Below are positions 43,380 through 53,524 of a stretch of DNA of 60,000 bases, piece after piece. Within the stretch, counting starts at the first letter, position 1, and every line of letters begins with the position of its first letter. Origin of the DNA: Strigamia acuminata (Eukaryota; Arthropoda; Chilopoda; Geophilomorpha; Linotaeniidae); NCBI GenBank assembly GCA_949358305.1, contig OX442315.1:13854427-13914426 (forward strand), in the 5' to 3' direction. The translations under genes were made by a program, and so were the position numbers. The notes under the pieces are model-generated. The model was not told where the DNA came from, did not search any database, and worked only from the letters and a program-made list of their open reading frames with translations.

Positions 43380-43650
43380 AATGAATTTTAGTGAACTTTG
43401 TTGAATTTTATTCAATTTTATTGATTTTATTAAACTTTTTTGAATTCTATTCAATTTTAGTGAATTTTAGTTACCTTTGTTGAATTTTATTCAATTTTAT
43501 TGACTTTTATTAAACTTTTTTTTAACTCTATTTAATTTTTGTAAATTTTAGTGAATTTTAGATTTTAGGGGATTTTAGGAGATTTTAGGAGATTTTAGGG
43601 GATTTTAGGAGATTTTAGGGGATTTTAGTAGGTTTTAGTGCATTTTGTTG
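43380..43650. repeat. AT-rich simple tandem repeats
   Basis: TGAATTTTATTCAATTTTAT units followed by a GGGGATTTTAGGAGATTTTA tract. Lies upstream of the four-pass membrane protein gene. Confidence 0.8.
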
Positions 43651-44005
43651 ATTTAATTTTTAAAACAGCGAATAGTGCACGTGTAACATCTAATATTTTC
43701 ATTAAAAAGTCTAAAAAAAAATACCATTAACTACATATCCACTTTGTTTACACTTTCAAATCCTCCCGCCAACCACCGCACAAACCACTTTCACAACTCC
43801 GCCTCCAGATGGACCAAACTCTCGAACTTCCCGTTCTATTTAACCATGTATCATTCGTGATATTTTTGTCTCGAACCGTGTGGGCGTTGTCTCAACTCAG
43901 CCGCTTGCCTGCTCATATCAGAGCACTGCAGTCGAGTGTCAACTTGTCAGACATCTACCTCACCTTCGCCGAATTTCCAACACCCAACGGAACCATCCCG
44001 CAAAC

Positions 44006-47000
44006 ATGGCATCGGTCGAATGTTGCAAACGAGCGAGTATGAAGATCATTCAGATCGTAAGTCGACAATCACACATACAATGTATTCAAAAAATGGGTGT
44101 GGTCCAACTCACTTGTTTCTAAAGTACCTGTGGGGGCCAGTGGAATTAGTCGAACAGGTTGCACATTAAAATAGCAGAAAGGCAATTGCGGCTCGTACAT
44201 TTTTAATCATTTGGTTTGTGTCCAAAAGTCGAGCTTATTCACGGCTCAATTTGCTGTTAATTTGCTGTTGTGACATTTTGGCGGTTTCTAAGGTTGGGTG
44301 GCGACTCGCGAGTTTGAGTCATTGCCGATGAATGATTTTTGTTTTGTGTGTTTTGAAGTTTGGGCCTCGTTATAACGAATTGGATTTTGTGTTGGGAAAA
44401 TAATTGGATGTTGTTGCAGGGAGGTTAGATGTGGGTTAATTGCATCGGATGAATATTCTATGGTGTGTGTGTATTTATCAAGGTGTGGAGTAACGTTTCT
44501 CGTGATATTTTATTCATAAATGTTAGAAAATATGTTAGAAATATGTGGATTTTTATAGAATTTTATGGAATTGATCTGTCTGATTCATTTTTGGAATTTG
44601 AACTCTATTTTTTTTAGTGATAACTGAGTGAAAAGTGTGTAATTTAATATGGTTTTAGTGAATGTAATGAAATCAAGGGTTAATAGAATGGGTTACTGTA
44701 GTAACCAATCCAAACACATGAGATCATCAAGTGTGGATTTAAAATTTAGATGTGGTTGTTTTGCAATAAGTGTAGGGTTTAATTTTGTTGTAGAATCATT
44801 GATTGGCATAATTTAGTGGTTAATCTTTAGGCAATTGTCGTACAATCATCAGCTATTCAAATAAGTTATTCACATTTAGATTTGCCATTTTAACTGTGTA
44901 ATTTAATGGTGATGTGGATTTTACACAGTGTAATATTGCGTTTTCGCACTAGAAAAAATAAAAGATTTCGATGGGATTTATTTCCAAGGGATTTATTTAT
45001 TTCCCACGGAATTTACATGGGATTTCAACGGGATTTATTTATTTCCACTGGATTTATTTATTTCCACGGGATTTTTTTATTTCCACGGGATATATTTATT
45101 TCCACGGGATTTATTTATTTCCACGGGATTTATTTATTTCCACGGGATTTCCATGGGATTTCCACGGGATTTTCGTGGGATTTCCAAGGGATTTATTTAT
45201 TTCCACGGGATTTTTATGGGATTTCCACGGGATTTATTTCCAAGGGATTTATTTATTTCCACGGGATATATTTCCAAGGGATTTATTTATTTCCCGGGAT
45301 TTATTTTCAAGGGATTTATTTATTTCCCGTGATTTTTATGGGATTTCCACGGGATTTATTTTCAAGGGATTTATTTATTTCCACGGGATTTATTTATTTC
45401 CACGGGATTTATTTATTTCCACGGGATTTCCATGGGATTTCCACGGGATTTTCGTGGGATTTCCAAGGGATTTATTTATTTCCACGGGATTTTTATGGGA
45501 TTTCCACGGGATTTATTTCCAAGGGATTTATTTATTTCCACGGGATATATTTCCAAGGGATTTATTTATTTCCCGGGATTTATTTTCAAGGGATTTATTT
45601 ATTTCCCGTGATTTTTATGGAATTTCCACGGGATTTATTTTCAAGGGATTTATTTATTTCCACGGGATTTATTTCCAAGGGATTTATTTATTTCAACGGA
45701 ATTTCCATGGGATTTCCATGGGATTTCCACGGGATTTCCACGGGATTTCCACGGGATTTCCACGGGATTTCCACGGGATTTCCACAGGATTTCCATGGGA
45801 TTTATTTCCACTGGATTTATTTATGAGCCACAGCAAAGCGTGGTCGGGTAAAGCTTGTTTAAAATAAATGTGGATAAATGAGTTGTAAAAGCTACAAATT
45901 TGTATACAAATTTCCTCTTCATTTATTAACGCAATAAATTTGAAAAAAAATTTAAATTTGTCAATAAATTAATTTTTTATTTATAAACAATATATTAAAA
46001 CTACTGCTAAACTTAGAAAATATGGTATAAATTAATCATACAAAATGGTTGTTTTATAATCGCAAAAGTGAATGCTAAATACAGAATTTAATATTAACGT
46101 AAATTTAAATTCAACAACTTCAAATTTTTTATCTATAAAATATATTTTATCATGTTTAACCTTTTATAAACTTTATATTCCTTCCAGTGTTGTGTCATTT
46201 CATACACAGGAAGTCTAAAAACTCCCTAAATCCATCTAAAAAGTTGTTAATTTTCTCATATTTTAGCCCCATTCGGTGTTGAACTTTAAATTTGAATATT
46301 TTGAGCCGACACTAAACGTCGTCACTTAAAAATTGAGGTAATGATAATAAATGGGGAGAAAAGGTCTTTAAGGGTGTGTCTTAAAAAGGCATGTGTGTAG
46401 CTACAAACAAGCATCGTATAACCTTTATAAATGTGCATCAATATTAATAATAACATTTCTAAAATTATACCCGACACCTAGAGAAAAGTAATAAATGGAA
46501 AACACTGCAAAAACACACCCGGCTTGGCAAATGCAAACGAAGCGTGCAAAGTGTCGGTCACACGTCTTGCACAATTAAAGAAAATCAAACTTGTGTGCCT
46601 CATTTCCTCCTCTAAGTACTGTATGTTCATGAGTAACCATTTAAATAGGTCACTTCTAGAACCACAAAACAAAAATTTATTCCTTAAAATTTTAAAAATG
46701 CACCCAAAAAGGAAATTAAGCGTGAAAACTTTATTGAAGGTCAAATGAAGGTCAAGTTAATATCCTATAACAAAGATTTATTATCAATATCTAATATTTA
46801 TTGAGTAAAATATTTTTTTTGCAGGCTCTGAATGTGATCAGCATCGCTTTGATATTTAAATATAATTGTGTACCCACAATTGGACCAAATCTACTTAAAT
46901 TCGACATAAGTTCCGACTATACTCGCACCTACTTTGTGGTGGCAGTTGCCGGTGGCTTCTGTATTGTCAGCACGGTCATATTACTGGCCTATGCCATCGA

Positions 47001-47815
47001 AGGAATGAGCAAAGCACCCATCTTGGTAAGTATAAATGAGAGATTAGCAAGAAATAAGCTGTTTTACGGATGGAATTTATTTATTTTGCGTTTCTAATTG
47101 CTTAGGAAACACTCTTTATGGTTGTTGGAGCTGCTGTAAGCATTACTGCAGGTGGTCTAATCATCGAGTACTTTGTTAATTATCACACGAGCAAAGATGA
47201 GACTAGGGATGCTGGAATATCCTTTGGAGTGAGTTGAATTTTAAGTTCATTCGTTGTTGCCATAAAATTAAAAGCACGCTAGAATTGAACTACATCAACC
47301 CACACGGCACAGCGACATTGAAACGATTTTGTGGATTCTGGCCGCACGTAGAACTGCGACAACGTTTTAAACCTTTTTCTCAAAACTTTTCAGAAAGAGA
47401 TAATTTTTTAAAAACAGTTTTAGACTAATTGAATTGTGTTCTACAACTTTCTAATTCACTTTTCCTCTCTATCTGTCCTGGTTCTCGAGTTACAATATGA
47501 ATGACCTTGAAGATGACCTCTGAGGTCAAGTTGGATGTCGTAATTAGATTTCCCCCAAAATACTACCCTGAACCCTGGTCTGTTATTTACTATCTTGACA
47601 CAAAGACAGTAAAATATCCGAATTGTACAGAACATGATGGGTGCGTGTGCCATGTGGGAATATGTTGTTCATCATCGGACCCCGAATTACCCGACAATGC
47701 ATTTGTGGCTGGCATATACCGCATGATTAATTTTTTCTCTTTTTCTCTGCAGAGTTTACAACTTATAAATGGACTCGCTTACCTGATCGATGCATTTTTT
47801 GTATTTAAGAAGTAA
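44006..47815 (+). CDS. Four-pass (MARVEL-like) membrane protein, paralogue 1
   Basis: Four phase-0 exons: 44006-44056 (MASVECCKRASMKIIQI), 46825-47025, 47106-47228, 47753-47815; 145 aa. Four hydrophobic segments: around residues 10-27, 53-75 (YFVVAVAGGFCIVSTVILLA), 85-105 (MVVGAAVSITAGGLIIEYF) and 125-145 (LQLINGLAYLIDAFFVF), C-terminus KK. The exon pattern, CC near the N-terminus and Q-L-(I/V)-N-x-x-x-Y-x-x-D-A near the end are shared with the gene at 49332-49979, so these are tandem duplicates. Four-pass small proteins of MARVEL type occur at junctions and vesicles; the family is not certain. Intron 1 (2.8 kb) holds a large minisatellite. Confidence 0.8.
44965..45830. repeat. GGGATTTATTTATTTCCAC minisatellite
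   Basis: About 50 units of GGGATTTCCAC / GGGATTTATTTATTTCCAC in intron 1 of the membrane-protein gene, including a duplicated block of about 300 bp (45121-45320 against 45385-45620). ORFs of about 300 codons here arise from unit lengths that sum to multiples of three and are not genes. Confidence 0.95.
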
Positions 47816-47819
47816 ACAA

Positions 47820-48683
47820 AAAAAGAGTACCACGACATTGCCGTAAAAATCTACCTTTCATTAATGCATTTTCCGCTCATAAAAGGCTCATTAACGTCAT
47901 TGTAAAATATTAGCTAAATGCCTAAAAACAGAAATCTATCTTTAAAGATAAAAAAAAATTGCAAATTTGATGTTTGATGTGTGGGCCTTATTAGTGGACA
48001 TTTAATCATGAGCAAATGTCACCCAACTATTGTATAGCTGCATATTTGTCTACTCATTTTCCATTTGTATCATCTACTGCACAAATCAATTCCTACAACA
48101 GAGCATCAATACATTTCTTGGATAAGCCTATTATTGTGTTACCATATATTTTACCAAAAGAAAAAAAAAATAGTAAATAATTTACTATATAAATATTCTT
48201 TATTTTTTTATTGCTGTTTATTTTATATACGACCTTTGTCCAATTTTTGCCTTTTTTAAACAACATTTCTGTACTTATTCTGTCTGTGGTGGATTTTTAA
48301 AAATTATTTTTTGTCAGTGGTTGTGTTAGGCTGTATAGAAATAAAAGCAATGCTGACGTTGTATCACATTTGTGAGTCTCCTTTTTATTTATTTTGGGTT
48401 TTGTGTACTTAAGTCAGCACAAAAAGACATTGATTAATTTCCAGGCTTTTATTTACATGTTAGGACAAATACATCTTTATATGTGGGGGGTTTTAAATGG
48501 TTGAAATTATACGGAAAATGTCATTGACATTGATTTTTGATTCATCTAACTGTGTTGTTTGTTTTGGTTTGTAATTTTAATGTTTGGTTGCGTGCCGGTT
48601 TCATTCACCTTCGTTGGAGCAAATACTGTAGTCTATTCTCAGCTCTCTTTATATTGATGAAATTGATCTGGAGAAACATTAAA
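47820..48683. other. Between membrane-protein paralogues
   Basis: 3' UTR and intergenic; AATAAAAG near 48341 could be a polyadenylation signal. No further gene seen before 48684. Confidence 0.4.
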
Positions 48684-48883
48684 ATGTCCGGTTTTACAGG
48701 ATTAGTATCAGGTAAATGCCCAAAGTGACAAAAAAAATATTTTTTGATTTTTATCATGTTTTATTATGGTTATTTATAGGTGTGTTGATTACTGCTATTT
48801 TAGGAGGTTTATTTTGGAAAATATTGGGGAAATGTGTAGTTTTTCAACTGTCAAGGCATCTCTACCTGCTCACCAATCAATAA
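48684..48883 (+). CDS. Possible 43-residue membrane micropeptide
   Basis: Exons 48684-48711 and 48780-48883 with good donor (CAGgtaaat) and acceptor (tttatag), phase 1. Sequence MSGFTGLVSGVLITAILGG continuing into FWKILGKCV, one hydrophobic helix, then a short basic tail. Not recognised. Could be chance, as no conservation evidence is available. Confidence 0.3.
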
Positions 48884-49331
48884 TCAACACTTCATGAGGT
48901 GCTGCAACTCCTTTTGATGTCATTTTAAGATAAATGGTACTTCAGATAAAGTATATAATTTAGATCAAACCATTATTATTGCTGGCATGTTCATTGAGCA
49001 TTAGGTTTTTCAAATGTCAAACTAGTAAGCAAAATTTTCACAGTTTTATTTCATTTGTAGATGAAAATTTTTGAAATCCCTGAAGAAAAATGCACAAACG
49101 TGATGTTTATGTGATAATCTGCAATATCCAGTCATTTGGAAAAGACAAAACAGTTTGTATCAGCTTAATTTCCTCACATAATGAAGAGTTTTATTGCTTG
49201 TGTTCACTCATGTTTTTAATTACTCCAAAGCTCACCAGAGAACCAGATTGTAATCACAGTTATCTTATCTAAAATGCTATCAGAGTCACACCTGTCTGAT
49301 TTTATACAAACAACCTTTTATAGGTATAAAA

Positions 49332-49979
49332 ATGGCGACTTGTTGTCAAAATTTGATTCGATTTGGTACAAAAGTTTTGGAAATAGTAAGGATTTATCAC
49401 GTAATAACTCTTTGACATCGTTTTTGACGTGTTTCTTTTTAGGTGATTGGTGTAATATGCTTTGGTTTGCTTCTTCATTATGGATGTATGCCCTTGACAA
49501 GAGACTTCATTATAGATCGTGACTGGTCATTGTACACTCCTTCAATTTTCGCCATTGCATTCGCAGGAACAACTCTCTTATCAAGTTTAATGTTTTTAAT
49601 GACAGTCTGCATGCCAGCTCCTAAAAAGGTCTGTTATACAACTTGTAAAATTGATGTTATTTAGTGTCAAACAAAATTTTATTCTAGGAATTTGTGGTTA
49701 TGATGTTTTGTATGTTATTCAGTGTTATGTCAGGTGGTTTGTTCTTGGACTCTTTTATCAACACTGATCAAAAAGGAAATAGGGTGGCTGCAGGAATTGG
49801 AATTGGGGTAATTTATATATAATTTGTATTTGAATACAGCAGAGTATTATGTAGATATATATTGCATTTAAATTTTTTGTTTTTAGGTTTTGCAACTTGT
49901 GAATGCATTTTTCTACGGTGTGGATGCAATGTATCACTTCGTTTACAGGAGTGTACCTAATGCACGACAAATGACTTAA
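49332..49979 (+). CDS. Four-pass (MARVEL-like) membrane protein, paralogue 2
   Basis: Four phase-0 exons: 49332-49385 (MATCCQNLIRFGTKVLEI), 49443-49628, 49688-49807, 49887-49979; 150 aa. Hydrophobic helices at about residues 18-35 (VIGVICFGLLLHYG), 55-75 (FAIAFAGTTLLSSLMFLM), 82-102 (EFVVMMFCMLFSVMSGGLFL) and 120-140 (VLQLVNAFFYGVDAMYHFV). Introns lie at the same places as in the gene at 44006-47815. An acceptor (ttttatag) directly before the ATG suggests a 5' untranslated exon. Plasma membrane or vesicle location inferred; function unknown. Confidence 0.8.
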
Positions 49980-49984
49980 TGTGT

Positions 49985-50570
49985 GTACATCTAAATTTTA
50001 TTATGAAAACATTGATTTTGTCCACTCAAGTTCACTGCCCTTGCTTATTGATTTTCTTTTTTTCAGGTATAATTTTTGGGATCATTATCACGCGAATGAA
50101 CTATACTACCGGAGTGTAAAATCGACTTTTCTCATGCAATGAATGAACTGAAAAGCCTAATATTATTGGATTGAAATGTTATTGTACTTCAAACACTTGT
50201 TTGGACCGCCATTTAATTTTTGAGGTGATATTACGAGTTAAGATTTTTAATTTTAATTTACTTGTATAAAATTTTTAAAAAAATTAAAATAATTTCTTAT
50301 AAATGATGCATTTTTTGTTCAAATGTGATCAAATACGAAGAAAAATAACAGGATATGAGTGAATAACGGTACCAGTAATAATAAACTCAAATAAATATGA
50401 CTAATGTTGAAATAGAGATGTTTTTCGTAGAAAATTAAATTGTCTCGGATATCTTTTATCCATAATAAAATAATTTTTGTTTTTCGGTTTGGCTGCATTG
50501 TAATTTGGGGTAAGAATTCTAATTGCAACGACCGATGTCTGAATATCGTATTTTTTTCAGGAAATTACTA
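49985..50570. other. Intergenic with possible 5' UTR intron of the next gene
   Basis: AT-rich. A donor-like GTAAG near 50510 and acceptor tttttttcag at 50551-50560 suggest a spliced leader exon for the peptide gene at 50573. Confidence 0.4.
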
Positions 50571-50572
50571 CA

Positions 50573-50846
50573 ATGAAGTATGTTGTTCTTGCTTTGATGA
50601 TTTCGTCTGCTTTGGCTTCCATTCATGGTAGTGTCGTAGGTATGTAAAGAAAATCACTTAAAATACAATAAAAGTTTGATTAATTATTTTTTTTTTAAAT
50701 ATATTATTTAAGAAAGTCGATTTGGAATATTCAGTACGAGTACATTGAGGTGTGGCGACTACTGGGACAACTGTGCAAACGATTGTCCATTCATGGGAAG
50801 ATGCAACAGATTGACTTTGACTTGCGAGTGTTATAATATATTTTAA
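50573..50846 (+). CDS. Secreted six-cysteine peptide (CS-alpha-beta-like), paralogue B
   Basis: Exons 50573-50639 (signal peptide MKYVVLALMISSALASIHG) and 50713-50846, phase 1, 66 aa. Mature core RCGDYWDNCANDCPFMGRC followed by NRLTLTCEC; pattern C-x5-C-x3-C-x5-C-x5-C-x-C. Near-identical layout to the gene at 29628-29895 and part of the same inverted duplication with a tRNA-Pro. Confidence 0.8.
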
Positions 50847-51027
50847 TGTTTACTTTTTAAAATTTTGTTATTTTCCGCTTTATTTATTTTAAAAAAAATC
50901 ATGATAATTTGTTCTAAATGTCTGAAATTTACTATTATGTAACTCCCAATTAATTTTACTGGAAGCCCAAAAAATGAATTCAAGATGGCTGAAAAATTTA
51001 ATTTTGTAATATAATAACTCTGGTTGT

Positions 51028-51047
51028 GCCTTCGTGGCGCAATCGGC

Positions 51048-51095
<48 letters not shown>

Positions 51096-51101
51096 AGGGC
51101 G
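51028..51101 (+). tRNA. tRNA-Asn (GTT)
   Basis: Acceptor GCCTTCG/CGAGGGC with one G-T pair; anticodon loop CTGTTAA within TTCGGCTGTTAACCGAA; T arm GGTGGTTCAAGCCCACC. Confidence 0.97.
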
Positions 51102-51480
51102 TTTAAATATTTTTTTTTCCAAATCCAACTTTATAAAATATAAAACACGATAAAAAAATTTTTTGTCCGAATAATCGCGATACTTACAACAGATTCGTCT
51201 TTTGGATCCCGGCAGTTTTGCTAGTTCAGCAAACTACGGTAGGCCATCTGTGCACAGATGTCTTGATTTGTCTATTTCATCTCCTCAGATGCTGCTTAAA
51301 TATAAGAGAGGTCTAAACATGAGTCCAAAACTGTTTGGGTTGTAGTTTAATTCCACCCAATTCATAAAACTGAATAAAAATGTACTCAAAAATCAATTGA
51401 CTAATATTTCTAAAATATTTTTACATCTCGATTTGTTGTGCTGCTAAATATTTAATAATTTTAATTAAAAAAAAATTACA

Positions 51481-51552
51481 GGGCCCGTCCGGGATTTGAA
51501 CCCGGGACCTCTCGCACCCTAAGCGAAAATCATACCCCTAGACCAACGGGCC
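51481..51552 (-). tRNA. tRNA-Pro (AGG)
   Basis: 72 nt; same sequence as the gene at 29173-29244 including the T-G pair, with homologous flanks on both sides in inverted orientation. Confidence 0.95.
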
Positions 51553-51766
51553 GATGAGTTTAAATTAACTACAGTATTAATTAATTTTTTTAAAAACTAT
51601 TACTCTAATTAATTAATAAATAATTAAATAAACAATAAATAACGGTACTGCTCGATACAGCACAACTTGACATCGTTTGTCGTATTCTAAGATGATTTTT
51701 AATTCATTTTCACAAAAAAAAAAAAAAAAAAAAAATTCTAATTAAATTGTAAGTAAAAGGTAAGCG

Positions 51767-51838
51767 GGGCCCGTCCGGGATTTGAACCCGGGACCTCTCG
51801 CACCCAAAGCGAGAATCATACCCCTAGACCAACGGGCC
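51767..51838 (-). tRNA. tRNA-Pro (TGG)
   Basis: 72 nt, same as 27729-27800; anticodon loop TTTGGGT. Confidence 0.97.
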
Positions 51839-52145
51839 AACTGGTCAATTTTATATTACTGTAATATGTCATTTTTACTGAATTAAATTAATTATGCAGT
51901 CGTTTTAATTAAATTATCTTGTAGCTAAATTTTACTCAAACATTCATCAAATGTATGGATTTTTTTCACCATATGTTTTCCGCTGTATGGTGCAATAACT
52001 TTAACAGACTGCATAAACCGCACGTAAAATTCTGATGTAATAAGTATAAAACATGAAACAGAACAGAATTAACTATTTTTATTTTATTTTTTTAGGTCAT
52101 ATAATTAAATTTTAAATATAATTTTACTTTTTTTCAAACACAACT

Positions 52146-52647
52146 GGCCCGTTGGTCTACCGTCTTCCCCCGAATATAACGTCATGACGTTGAGTTCGAA
52201 TACAACGACACCTGACGTTGTATTCGAATACAACGTCATGACGTTGTATTCAATTTTTTTCTTGCAACTTCTGAAAAATCAGAAAGTATCATGTAATTTG
52301 GCAAAATAAATTTGATTGAAAATTTCAATTACAAAATTTGTATCCAATTCGTTTTAATACGTATCAAATTCGTTTTTCCGGCATCGCGCCTGTAAAAAGC
52401 GTACCCCGCAACACTTCCCGGCATCGCACCCGTCAATGCACTCGAACATAACGTCATGACGTTGTATTCGAAGTGACGTTCTATTCGAACTGACGTTATA
52501 TTCGAGAAAAGGCATAAACTTTCGAAAACGGCAATTTTCGAAAAAACTTGAATACAACGTCATGACGTTATATTCGGGGGAAGACGGTAGGGGTATGATT
52601 CTCGCTTTGGGTGCGAGAGGTCCCGGGTTCAAATCCCGGACGGGCCC
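52146..52647 (+). pseudogene. tRNA-Pro (TGG) interrupted by a MITE
   Basis: 52146-52159 (GGCCCGTTGGTCTA) and 52590-52647 (GGGGTATGATTCTCGC and the rest) together make the 72-nt Pro-TGG sequence exactly, once the 428-bp element and one TA are removed. The break is in the D loop, inside the A box, so transcription and folding should fail. Confidence 0.9.
52160..52587. mobile_element. TA-flanked MITE, CCGTCTTCCC family (copy 2)
   Basis: TIRs CCGTCTTCCCCCGAATATAA with CGTCATGACGTTATATTC, flanked by TA at 52158-52159 and 52588-52589. Several inner palindromes GAATACAACGTCATGACGTT. 428 bp, no transposase. Confidence 0.9.
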
Positions 52648-52934
52648 GGTTGATTATGTTTTTAAATTTAAATTTTAATTTTTATAAATAAAGAAAATCC
52701 AATCACTACCGGTAGTTTTGCTGAAGAAATTATATCAGCACTTCCAGCTGTAGGAAGTATCGATTAAATGTCCACGGCGTGAAAAAAGCTGCACATGTGA
52801 GTATTTGCAATATGAAATAGAAATATCGGCATTAAATTACGGATTCAAGAGTAATAAAAATCGTGTTTAATTGCAGTCTTAATAAGTATTTATTCAGTAC
52901 ATTCTGCCAACGTTATTAATGATTATTCTTCCAG

Positions 52935-53165
52935 ATGGAAACGAATATTGTTGGTTCCACTTTGGTTTTTATTCTCGTCTTGATGTTAGTCCACACTAGA
53001 CATACTGGTATGTAAGAAAAAGAATTTAATTTAAGAATTTAATTTAATTTTACTTCAGATTTCGATGGTGGGATTCGATGCGGTGTCTGGGACAACTGTT
53101 TCAATGATTGTCCATCTGGTGGAGGAATTTGCAGTCATCGTACAATGACTTGCGACTGTTTTTAG
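52935..53165 (+). CDS. Secreted six-cysteine peptide (CS-alpha-beta-like), paralogue C
   Basis: Exons 52935-53007 (signal region METNIVGSTLVFILVLMLV) and 53059-53165, phase 1, 59 aa. Core RCGVWDNCFNDCPSGGGIC followed by SHRTMTCDCF; pattern C-x4-C-x3-C-x6-C-x5-C-x-C, one residue moved relative to paralogues A and B. Same intron position and phase. Secreted; function unknown. Confidence 0.75.
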
Positions 53166-53169
53166 TCAC

Positions 53170-53524
53170 AAAATAAATAATTTTTAAATTTCTGCCCAGT
53201 TTTCTGACCAAAACTAACACATTTGGACATTTCTGCACATTTCTGGCTAAGAATTTCTAAAATTTCAATTGTAATTTCTTTAAAAAAACAAACAAAATAA
53301 TAGTAAAAGAAAAAAATCATTAATAAAAAATAAATAAAATAAATTTTTATCAATCAAACCATGTGCTACATTTTTCTCGGTAGAAATTAATCGGATTTGT
53401 TTACGGATTTCAAACTTCTCTAATTAATTGCTACCGGAATTTCTTCATTTCCTGAATGTTAGTGTAAACACATTTGATTTCCTCCACACAACACTAAAAC
53501 CTTAATAACAACCACTGTCCCAAA
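53170..53524. other. Intergenic 5' flank of the lectin receptor
   Basis: AT-rich, no gene seen. Confidence 0.4.

Noticed and set aside
44906-45867. Two overlapping ORFs of about 300 codons
   Set aside because: Pure minisatellite translation within an intron; no start context or non-repetitive part.
32354-52632. ORF at 52354-52632 (minus) as a gene
   Set aside because: Lies within the MITE and the tRNA-Pro remnant.
52146-52647. Insertion in tRNA-Pro as a tRNA intron
   Set aside because: Position is in the D loop, length is 428 bp and it has TIRs and TA flanks; tRNA introns lie next to the anticodon.
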